Positions 19,981-29,000 of a stretch of DNA of 64,000 nucleotides are shown in pieces. The notes beneath the pieces are model-generated. The model did no database searches. It saw nothing but the letters and a program-made list of their open reading frames with translations, and was not told the origin of the DNA. Made by a program: the position numbers and the translations under genes. The DNA comes from Thermococcus sp. SY098 (GTDB lineage: Archaea; Methanobacteriota_B; Thermococci; Thermococcales; Thermococcaceae): positions 1,640,760-1,704,759 of the forward strand of contig NZ_CP141821.1 in assembly GCF_035621495.1 (NCBI RefSeq), given 5' to 3'. Positions within the stretch are counted from its first letter, which is position 1. Each line of letters starts with the position of its first letter.

Positions 19981-22422
19981 TTAAAAAGGATGAAGCTCTA
20001 AAATGTTCTCAAGTATATCTAATGCACGTTCGAGCTCATAAGTGTACTCCAATGCTCTTAATATGTCAAGGGTTGCTTGTAAAGGCCTTGGCTCTTTTTG
20101 CAGATCATAAGTTTCCTCAATTATTCTGAGCATCTGCTCCTCTTTGTCTTTCATGTCAGCAACGTGATATATGAAGAGAACATTTGCATAGGTGGCTCTT
20201 GAGTATCCATATCCAACCTCGCCTTTGAATCTTCCGTTTTCTTCTTGCTGTTCTGAAATCCACTCAGCAGCTTTTTTAATTGCTGGTAAAACTCTTTCGT
20301 CCCCGCTTAGCTGATAGTATCTCGCTAATCCAAAGGCTGTAACAATAGTTCCACCTAAGCTCTTCTTCCAGCTTCCATCTTTTCTCTGCTCTTTGAGGAT
20401 CTTTTCGACTAAGTTATCTGTTGTGGTCTCATTTAGGACTCCAAGCTCGTAGAGGATTGGCAACATCTGTGCTTCAGCGAATAAGTCTCCTTTCTTGTCT
20501 TTTGGTGTTGTCATTATGTAGTCGCCCTTTACTCTGCTTTTTAGATAGATAAGGGCTTTGTTTTTTCCTTCAAAGGGCAAGTCTTTGAGTGGCTCCATTG
20601 TGAATGCGGTGTATAATGTGAAGTCATTTGGAGGGATTCCTTCGGGGAAGCCTCCGTTATCCAACTGCCTGTATGCCAACCATTTAAGTAGCCATTGGTA
20701 TCTCTCTTTAAACTTCTCATTGCCAGTTTTTTGATAGAGGTATGCGTATAGCTGGGCAATCCTTGCATTAAGGAAAAAGTCAGCCTTGTAACCGTCATCA
20801 AAATCTGCGTAATTATACCCGGTCCAGAACTTTTCCAAGAAGTTAACAATTGCTGAGTATTTTCCAGTATAGCTGAGTGGGTTTAAGTCGTAGGGCTTTA
20901 GTGGTGGGTTTGGGATGAACTTGTAGATTTCGGAGTTTCCATTTACAAATAGCGTTTTGAAGTGAGTATCGTAAGCTATATATTCCATTAATCCATATTT
21001 AATCAGACCCAGGCTCCTCATTCTCCTATCCGAATAGACATAGGTTACATTATACTTTTCCATGAGTTTGTACGCTCTTTCTCTTTGCGTTGTTCCAAAC
21101 ATTGTTACAACGTCATTATACGCTTGTATTGCTTCTCTGGGATTGGGGGCTTTTTCAAAAAATCCCTGATATACTTTTTTCCACATGACTATGTCTTTCC
21201 TGTGGGTGTTCCCAATTAGGAGGTAACCAACATCCCACCATGTAAGGAAGACTGCATCTGGGGGAGTGTTCTCTCTAATCCACTCAAAAGCCTCTCTGTC
21301 TTTTACTGTTGGGGGGATTATGTATTTATATGAGGAATAAGCTCCTTGGACAATTGGGACTATAATTAAAACAGCTATAATTACTGCTCTTGTTTTCTTG
21401 CTCAGAACAATCCTCTTAAACAGCTCAGAACCTTTTCCGCTTGTATCTTTGATCACAGTATTCAGCCAAGTGTTTAGGCTTGGGAGGAAATCGTCGTAGA
21501 AAAATTCAGCAGCCATAATTGAAAGTGGCAGCGAAGCATATGGATCTCTGAATCTGAATGCTATTGCACCGGCGATCATGAAAGTCCATGCCCATAGTAC
21601 AATTCCCTGCCTTATGGGGTCACTTTTAAGGTATTTTTTAGTTGCAAGGATTCCAAAGATTAATTGAACAACACCAATCCATTTAAGGTATCCCAAGGCT
21701 GTGACTTCTTCTTTTGGCATTCTCAAAAGAAGGCTGGCAATAAAGCGATGTATTGGGGGGATAAAGTATAATATAAGAGCTACCAGCACAGCCAAAGCAA
21801 AATAGTGTAAGTTTTTCTTTATCCAGGGAATTAGATGGACAAAGAGCATTATTACAGCAACAGCAACGAAGAAAACCCAACCTCTGTGGGTTAGCATGTA
21901 AATTGGCAATAAAACCAATAGTCCTATTATATATCTATAGTTCCAGCTTTTAAGAAACTTCACAAGAAGTATCATTCCAGTTATGAAAAGAACAAGTCCA
22001 AGGTTTTCTGGAATATATAGACTTGTCCTATATACAAAATTTGGAGCAAAGGCAAGAAAAGTCGTGGCTAATATTGCTTTTTTGTTATCCCCAAAAATTT
22101 CCTTTGAGAGTAGATAGAAAAGACCCACGCTTATCGTGCCGTAAACCGCTGGGAGAATAAAGAAGGTATACTCGGTTGGAAAGAGCCTATACACAAGAGC
22201 TCCAATTATGTGGAAGAGGGGAGGATAGCTATATGCTTTAAGCCCGAGGAGTGAGCCAATGTCCTTTGAAATCACGCCTATCCCTTCATTGACGATTCTC
22301 AGGGTTATGTCCCTGTGCAGGTATTCATCATACACCGCCAGCAATAGGGTTCTGTGAGGTATGAGCCTTATTATGAATGAGACTATGAGCAACAAAATGA
22401 GGTATATTTTTTCCTTCTTCAC
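19981..22422 (-). CDS. STT3-like glycosyltransferase fused to an alpha/alpha-toroid-like domain
   Basis: An 813-residue protein. Residues 1 to about 365 hold roughly a dozen transmembrane helices, with an acidic YDEYLHRD motif (D32, D38) in the first extracytoplasmic loop. A WWDVG motif follows at residues 395-399. These are the GT-C metal-binding and acceptor motifs of STT3/AglB oligosaccharyltransferases (usually WWDYG). Residues about 560-813 contain repeats such as DNGGFPEG and KDGSWKKSLGGT, typical of (alpha/alpha) barrels of the terpene cyclase type. N-glycosylation or another lipid-linked glycosyl transfer at the membrane is inferred. It is shorter than the main AglB (about 950) and may be a paralog with a different acceptor. 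Confidence 0.72.
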   Translation of the reverse strand: MKKEKIYLILLLIVSFIIRLIPHRTLLLAVYDEYLHRDITLRIVNEGIGVISKDIGSLLGLKAYSYPPLFHIIGALVYRLFPTEYTFFILPAVYGTISVGLFYLLSKEIFGDNKKAILATTFLAFAPNFVYRTSLYIPENLGLVLFITGMILLVKFLKSWNYRYIIGLLVLLPIYMLTHRGWVFFVAVAVIMLFVHLIPWIKKNLHYFALAVLVALILYFIPPIHRFIASLLLRMPKEEVTALGYLKWIGVVQLIFGILATKKYLKSDPIRQGIVLWAWTFMIAGAIAFRFRDPYASLPLSIMAAEFFYDDFLPSLNTWLNTVIKDTSGKGSELFKRIVLSKKTRAVIIAVLIIVPIVQGAYSSYKYIIPPTVKDREAFEWIRENTPPDAVFLTWWDVGYLLIGNTHRKDIVMWKKVYQGFFEKAPNPREAIQAYNDVVTMFGTTQRERAYKLMEKYNVTYVYSDRRMRSLGLIKYGLMEYIAYDTHFKTLFVNGNSEIYKFIPNPPLKPYDLNPLSYTGKYSAIVNFLEKFWTGYNYADFDDGYKADFFLNARIAQLYAYLYQKTGNEKFKERYQWLLKWLAYRQLDNGGFPEGIPPNDFTLYTAFTMEPLKDLPFEGKNKALIYLKSRVKGDYIMTTPKDKKGDLFAEAQMLPILYELGVLNETTTDNLVEKILKEQRKDGSWKKSLGGTIVTAFGLARYYQLSGDERVLPAIKKAAEWISEQQEENGRFKGEVGYGYSRATYANVLFIYHVADMKDKEEQMLRIIEETYDLQKEPRPLQATLDILRALEYTYELERALDILENILELHPF

Positions 22423-22478
22423 TTCTTACACCCCTAACTCTTTTAACATGAGCATTGCCTTATTAAATTGGTGGTGAA

Positions 22479-23513
22479 ATGAAATCTTTAAAACTCTTTA
22501 GCTTAGCGTTCTTTTCCTATCTCTTTCTCATGCTCTGTTCTCATTTAGTCCTTAAAGAATACTCTGCTTCTCGAAACATGCTCCCGCTGTCTCTTGCAGT
22601 AATACTCATCTTTTACGCCTGTTTTGTGATTGGATACTTTAAACCCCTGTATCTACCAAGTGAAGCTGTGTGGATTGCACTATTCATGCTGGCAGTCTAT
22701 TTTGTCCAATATGTTGTGTTAGCACCAGTTGGTGTGGTGTTCTTGTATCTCCTTCTTAAATATGAACCTGAGTTTTTCAGGAAATTCTCTTGGTTCGTCT
22801 TTTTGTTGGGTGTTGGTGTGATTGCTTCCATTTATCTTTATGCTGGAATTCCCTTCTTTGAGTATCAGATTCGGTTCAGATTAACAGAAGTACTCACACT
22901 ATCTGCATATCTGCTTTTAACGGCAATAGCGTTTGAACAAAAGGAGAGAATTAGATTCTTATACTTCTTTGCCTCTTCTATCTTGCTGTTTATGTCAACT
23001 TTTCGTTCTCTTCTTGTCCTTATGTTTTTAGCTTATGTAATCCCGTATTATCTCTCTGGAAAAATTAAGATGCGGGAGATATTTTTGGGGATTCTTATTG
23101 GAATGGCTGTTTTAATCTTAAGCGGGAATCTTGAGAAGTTTTTGGTAAGAGTTGGCTTTACTTTTCTTATTTTTGAGAACCTTGTCAAAATTTCACTACC
23201 TTTTGGATTTTACCATGGTTCTCTGCTTCTCAGCTACTCTCCTGGTAGGAAAATAGCATTTATGTTCACCCTTAATAGGAACATATATTCGTCTTTCATT
23301 TTTGGACAAGCTGTTGCAGATTTTGGAATATTTGGAGTGATCGAGGCATATCTTTTAGGAGCTATACTCAAGTACTCTGAGAGAGATATAAGCTCTCTAA
23401 CAGTTGTTCTATCTCTTTTAATTTACCTCATCGAGGTGGGAATTGACGCTTTTGTGCTGGCTATTTTGCTGTTCTTTGGCATAATCTATGTCCAGAAAAC
23501 TAAAACAAGATAA
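22479..23513 (+). CDS. Polytopic membrane protein, tandem copy 1
   Basis: A 344-residue protein starting at ATG 22479 after GGTGGTGAA, with 9 to 11 transmembrane helices. It pairs with the next gene: both begin MKSLKLF and share GQAVADFGIFGVIEAY near the C-terminus. The layout resembles oligosaccharide repeat-unit polymerases (Wzy-like), which join sugar units on lipid carriers, and it lies divergent to an STT3-like gene. That assignment is tentative; no catalytic residue was verified. Confidence 0.7.
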   Translation: MKSLKLFSLAFFSYLFLMLCSHLVLKEYSASRNMLPLSLAVILIFYACFVIGYFKPLYLPSEAVWIALFMLAVYFVQYVVLAPVGVVFLYLLLKYEPEFFRKFSWFVFLLGVGVIASIYLYAGIPFFEYQIRFRLTEVLTLSAYLLLTAIAFEQKERIRFLYFFASSILLFMSTFRSLLVLMFLAYVIPYYLSGKIKMREIFLGILIGMAVLILSGNLEKFLVRVGFTFLIFENLVKISLPFGFYHGSLLLSYSPGRKIAFMFTLNRNIYSSFIFGQAVADFGIFGVIEAYLLGAILKYSERDISSLTVVLSLLIYLIEVGIDAFVLAILLFFGIIYVQKTKTR

Positions 23514-23567
23514 AATGAACACCAATCCTTTTTAAATTGTGGGTTTAATTTAGTAACTGGTGATACC

Positions 23568-24608
23568 GTGAAATCTTTAAAGCTCTTTGGCCTGGCATTT
23601 TTTACTTATCTCGTACTCACCCTCTATACCAATGTATTTCTTAAGGATAAGTTATATGGTGCTGAGCTTGACATGTCCAGAATATGGGTTGCATTATTGG
23701 TTGCGATCCTATTCTTTGTTCTCCTCGTAGCTGGATATTTAAAGCCCGTTGAGCTTCCTGCTTGGACATACTGGTTGATGCTTTTTGTGCTCTCTTTTGC
23801 TCTCCCCTTTTATGGTGTCATTGCAGTGGCATTTATTTTCTTATTTTCAATGAAATACAATCCATTTGAAAAGCATGCTCATATCTGGTTGATTCTCTCG
23901 ATAATCCTATTGACCTTCGTTTATCTTTTAAGAGGAATTCCACTTTTCAATTGGGGCTTGAGGTTTGGATTGAGCAAGATCCTTGTGTTTTTAGCTTTTC
24001 TAAGTGGAATTTCACTGGTTTACGTGAATTGGAATATCAAATTTAAAACTCTGGTTTTTTTGATTCTTGAAATGCTGTTTTTCCTTGGAACCTTTAGATC
24101 GCTTATGCTCCTTATATTCCTGATGTACATCCTGCCTCTTTACTTTGAGGAAAGACTTACCTTGGATAAAATCTGCCTCGCCATTCCGGTGTTTTTACTG
24201 ATTCTTTATCTCAGTGGAAGCTTGGAGGGGTTATTAGTTAGGATTGGATTTACTTTCTTAATTTTTCATAATTTGGTGCATATATCAATGCCCTTTGGAA
24301 TCTTTCATGGGAAACTTTTGCTCCACAGCGATCCAAGATGGAGAATTGCATTCATGTTTACCCTTAAAAATAGGTACACTTACTTTATTTTTGGACAAGC
24401 TGTTGCAGATTTCGGAATATTTGGAGTGATCGAGGCTTATTTCATTGGAACTCTGCTTAAGTTATCTGAAAGGAATTCCAAGACAGCAACAATTGTTCTC
24501 TCAACCCTAATCTACGCCATTGAAAGTGGAATCGAGGCATTTCTGCTTTCAGTTTTAATTCTCTTTGGTGCACTCTACTCTAAGACAAATATCAAAACAC
24601 TAAAATAA
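23568..24608 (+). CDS. Polytopic membrane protein, tandem copy 2
   Basis: A 346-residue paralog of the preceding gene, starting at GTG 23568 after GGTGATACC. The copies agree best in LLVRIGFTFLIFHNLVHISM/PFGIFHG and FIFGQAVADFGIFGVIEAY; in the latter the DNA is almost identical, suggesting gene conversion. A TATA-like TTTTTAAATT lies in the 54-bp gap, so it may have its own promoter. Function as for copy 1: possibly surface-polysaccharide assembly, unproven. Confidence 0.7.
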   Translation: MKSLKLFGLAFFTYLVLTLYTNVFLKDKLYGAELDMSRIWVALLVAILFFVLLVAGYLKPVELPAWTYWLMLFVLSFALPFYGVIAVAFIFLFSMKYNPFEKHAHIWLILSIILLTFVYLLRGIPLFNWGLRFGLSKILVFLAFLSGISLVYVNWNIKFKTLVFLILEMLFFLGTFRSLMLLIFLMYILPLYFEERLTLDKICLAIPVFLLILYLSGSLEGLLVRIGFTFLIFHNLVHISMPFGIFHGKLLLHSDPRWRIAFMFTLKNRYTYFIFGQAVADFGIFGVIEAYFIGTLLKLSERNSKTATIVLSTLIYAIESGIEAFLLSVLILFGALYSKTNIKTLK

Positions 24609-24640
24609 CTATCTTGTCAAATTATTCTCGGTGGTTTAAG

Positions 24641-25798
24641 ATGAATCCCGTTGAAGAAGCTTTGAAAATAAAAGACCAGATTATAGCGTGGCGTAGGGAT
24701 TTCCACATGTATCCAGAACTCAAATATGAAGAGGAAAGAACCTCCAAGATTGTGGAAGAACACTTGAGGGAGTGGGGATATAAAATTAAGCGCATTGGAA
24801 CAGGAATAATAGCTGATATTGGAGAGGGTGATAAAAGAATAGCTCTTAGAGCAGATATGGACGCTCTACCAGTCCAAGAGGAAAATGAAGTCCCTTACAA
24901 GTCCAAAATCCCTGGAAAGATGCATGCTTGTGGTCATGATGCTCACACTGCCATGCTCTTAGGAGCAGCAAAAATTATAGCCCAATATGAGGATAAGCTC
25001 CAGAATGGCGTTAGACTGATATTCCAGCCGGCTGAAGAAGGGGGCAATGGAGCGTTAAAGATGATTGAAGCCGGTGCTCTGGAAGGGGTTGATGCAATCT
25101 TTGGAATACATGTATGGATGGACTTGCCAAGCGGAGTTTTTGGAATTAGGGAGGGACCGCTTTTAGCGGGGGCTGGGACATTCAGCATTAAAATAAGGGG
25201 CAAAGGAGGCCATGGGGCTGCACCGCACGAAACTGTTGATCCAATACCACTTGCCGCTCACGCAATTTTGGCATTCCAGACGATTGTGAGCAGAAATCTC
25301 AATCCAATTGAGACAGGCGTTGTGAGTGTTTGCGCAGTCCAAGGAGGAACGGCGTTTAATATTATTCCAGAGGAAGTTGAAATGAAAGGCACTCATCGCT
25401 TTTTCAGTGAGGAGGTTAGGAAGTTGATAGAGAAAAGAATGGATGAAATTTTGAGAGGTCTCACTTCGGCTCATGGGGCAACATATGAGCTTGATATCAA
25501 GGAGCTTGTTCCACCGACGATAAATCATCCAAGAATGGCAGAGTTTGTGAGGAGGATTGCTTTAAAATATGGCATGAGTGTTGGAGAGGTTGCCAAATCT
25601 ATGGGTGCAGAAGATTTTGCTTATTACCTACAAAAAGTTCCAGGGATGTTTATACCTCTGGGAATTAGAAACGAAAAGAAGGGCATAGTCTATCCTCACC
25701 ACCACCCAAGATTTGATGTTGATGAGGATGTTCTTTATTTGGGTACTGCTTTGGAGGTGGCGTTAGCATTTGAGTTTTTAAATTTGTTGGAGGAGTAG
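24641..25798 (+). CDS. M20 family amidohydrolase / carboxypeptidase
   Basis: A 385-residue enzyme starting at ATG 24641 (MNPVEEALKIKDQII) after GGTGGTTTAAG. It has the M20D metal-site motifs HACGHDAHTAML and QPAEEGGNGA, and later GKGGHGAAPHE in the dimerisation lid and GAEDFAYY near the end. The family hydrolyses N-acyl amino acids, hippurate or short peptides with a zinc or cobalt pair in the cytoplasm. Thermococcales homologs are described as thermostable carboxypeptidases/aminoacylases. Exact substrate cannot be told. Confidence 0.93.
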   Translation: MNPVEEALKIKDQIIAWRRDFHMYPELKYEEERTSKIVEEHLREWGYKIKRIGTGIIADIGEGDKRIALRADMDALPVQEENEVPYKSKIPGKMHACGHDAHTAMLLGAAKIIAQYEDKLQNGVRLIFQPAEEGGNGALKMIEAGALEGVDAIFGIHVWMDLPSGVFGIREGPLLAGAGTFSIKIRGKGGHGAAPHETVDPIPLAAHAILAFQTIVSRNLNPIETGVVSVCAVQGGTAFNIIPEEVEMKGTHRFFSEEVRKLIEKRMDEILRGLTSAHGATYELDIKELVPPTINHPRMAEFVRRIALKYGMSVGEVAKSMGAEDFAYYLQKVPGMFIPLGIRNEKKGIVYPHHHPRFDVDEDVLYLGTALEVALAFEFLNLLEE

Positions 25799-25980
25799 GA
25801 ATGCATTTGGACATTTTCCGTTTATTCTGATTACTTTTTTGTTTAGTTTTTAATGATATCAGCTGTCTAATTTGATGCTTTTACAACTGAATATTGATTA
25901 CTTTACAAAGTTTGATAAATATATATGAATGGCTTACATTGATATTTAAAGATCAAAATGAAGCTTTACTCATAGAAATG

Positions 25981-26032
25981 TTTATATTTTTGACTGGGTT
26001 AGTATATCATTGAACAATTGTAGTCGGAGGTG
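25981..26032 (+). promoter_or_regulatory. Promoter and ribosome binding site of the subtilase gene
   Basis: TATA-like TTTATATTT at 25981-25989 places transcription start near 26010, giving a short leader with ribosome binding site GGAGGTG at 26026-26032, six bases before ATG 26038. The rest of the 239-bp gap (25799-26037) is AT-rich with nothing further recognised. Confidence 0.6.
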
Positions 26033-26037
26033 TACGA

Positions 26038-29000
26038 ATGAATAAAAGGACAGTGAGTCTTCTAATTGTATTGTTGATGATCCTTTCAGCAATTCCAGTA
26101 GCTTTGCCAGTAACGTTGGTGAGTGCTGAGAATACTCCACAGGTCACTCACACGATAACAAAGGTGAACGCTGTTGCAAAAGAACCGGAGAAAACAGTAC
26201 CACCGATAACTAAAATAGAACCAGAGTTGCTTAAAATTCTTGAAGGGAAAGTCACTGTTGATGTTCCAGAGGTCAATGGAGAAAAACTGTTGCCTATTCA
26301 TATAGTGGCATTATCAAATATAGACTCTAAATTAAAGGGAATCCAAATTGTTGGCAAAAGAGAAATAGCAGGGATGGTAGTGTATCTGGCTTTAGTTCCA
26401 ATAAAAGAGGAATACAAAAAAGTTCTCCTCAAAATAGCATCATTACCAGAGGTTGAAGCAGTTACCAGAACAAACCCATTTGAGCCGGTGGGTACATTTG
26501 AAGAACCAGACGCTAAGAATAGTATAACAACCAAAACGATACAGATCAGAATTCCGGAAATTAGGAGAAAGATAGATCTATCAAAATTAGAGAAGTTCTC
26601 GGTTAAAAAGCTCAAACTTCCAGAAATTATGAAGCTGAGAGAGAAAAGCCCCTTGAGAAGAGGAGAATTAAGGATCACAGAAAGAGAAAGCCTAAATATT
26701 GAAAACCCAATAAAACCAGCAGACTACTTTGCAATCTATCACCATGGTTCCTGGAATACATGGCTTAACTTAGGGATTACTGGAGCTGGAGTTAACGTTG
26801 CTGTTATAGACAGCGGTGTTGACTTTGGAAATCCGGATCTACAAGACGCTTATGCAGTGGAGACTAACCCATCTTCCCCATATTATGGCTGGCCAATAGC
26901 GTTTAGTGGACACTCAATGATATGGTACTTGCTCTTCAACTACACGTTCCCAACATATATCTATTCGTGGTATGCTGATACTTCTATAGAGCTCCCATAC
27001 TTCTTGGTACATGGAAATGTCAGCATCGGCTACAAGGGCAACTTTACCACAGTATTCACGTCAATGAGCTTGGCCAATATTGAAAATGATGCAGAAAGAG
27101 CGGCATTCATTAATGAGACTTTGGCATGGATGGGAGTTACGAACTCAAGCAGGATTCTACTTGTTGATGATGATGGTGGGTGGACCCTTGATGAGTTTTA
27201 TACAGCAGCCCTTGACCTCTTGGGATTAAACTACACAATATATGAAGTCCCCTATGGTAGCAGCGGTCCAAATGCAACCGTTTTAAGTCAATATGACGCC
27301 GTTATATGGTTCACTGGGGATACATATCAATATACACTGACCCAAAACGATACAGCAAACCTAATGCTCTACTTGAACAACGGTGGAAAGCTTTGGCTTA
27401 TAAGCCAAGACTTGCTTGAGGAGCTTCCGTTGAATGACACCTTTGTAACAGATTATCTCCACGTTGCTGGTGTTGACCCGGATTATCCGGTTCCAACAAT
27501 AATAAAGACGGCAAATAATACCTACAAAGCAAAGTCAATATACTATGGGTTCTACGGAAGCCTTACAGATGCATTCGCTGATTTTGTATTTCCAGATAAC
27601 GAATCACAAGTTCTTGCAGTGGGATATGAAGCAATCGTCGGTATTCAGTGGATTGATCCAGACACAGGAAATGTGACCCAAATAACTTACATGAAGTTCC
27701 CAATGAATGAAACCCTTGGAGTCCCGACAAAGAGTGGAATATTCCACTTCGGATTCCACCCGGACATTGCTCTCTGGGTTGACTGGAATGGAGGCTATAT
27801 CATTGTAGCGGATCCAGAGAACGCTACAAAATATGATACAGTTTATGCTGACATAACACCTATGCTCGTAGATGCAGGAAGCATAACCCTGGAGTATCTT
27901 GACTTCAATGAGGATTCTGGTCATACTAAGGATAATCCTGTTATACAGGTTGACTTCTGGGACACATTTAATGACAGGTTTGGCCAGGATGGATATGCTG
28001 ATCTTTCAGGTGGACTAATATACTTCATAGCTGATGGAGTTAATCCAATCCCATATGAAGATGTTGTTTCATCAAGCTGGGGACTTCCAATGCCAATTCC
28101 AGAGAACGGTAACTTGGTAGCATTCATGATAGGCAATGTCTATGTTGCCGGTGGGGATCATGGAACATTATGTGCTGCTGCTGTGGGTGCGAGAGGCAGG
28201 ACATTCTTTGGTCTAACGTTTGGTAATGCTATCGGTGCAAAGATAATTGCAGAAGGTTCACTCTACCAAGGAGGAAGCTGGATTGACTATGTGTTCTTTG
28301 CTGTTGAGGGCTATGATGGAATTCCAGGAACAGGAGATGAGGCATTAGTAGTTAGCAACAGCTATGGTGCTTCATCAGTTATTGCCAAGGGATACACGTG
28401 GGATGATAGATTCCTCTACTGGATAACACACTTCTATGCTCCGCAGGTAAGCTTCTTCTTCGCTGCAGGAAACGGCGGTCCGGGTTACGGAACAGTTACA
28501 AGTGAGGGAGCTTCGCCAGGAGTTATAACAGTAGGAGCAGCAGTTGAATTTGGTTATAGAGCGCTCTTTGGATATGACGATGGACCTTGGGGATACGAGC
28601 TTGCTAACTATGGAGACGTCGTATGGTTCTCAAACAGAGGTCCAAATGCTCTTGGACAGGTAGATCCAGATGTCTTAGCTGTCGGTGCCTATGCTCTCGG
28701 AAGCCTTCCACTAAATGAAGTTGGAGATGGATTCTGGGCCAGCGATCTCTGGGCAGGAACGAGCTTAGCAACGCCTATGGCTGCAGGTATTGCTGCTTTG
28801 GTGTATGAAGCATATTATTCAGCTCATGGAACATGGCCAACAGCAGAGGAGGTTAAAGAGATACTCATGAGCACTACCAAGAACGTCAATCATGATGTCT
28901 TCAGTCAGGGTGCAGGATTCCTGGATGCCTACAGAGCCGTGCAGGCGGCATTAAACTTAGATGGAATAATTGTGTCACCATCAATGTGGCAAGCAGGAGA

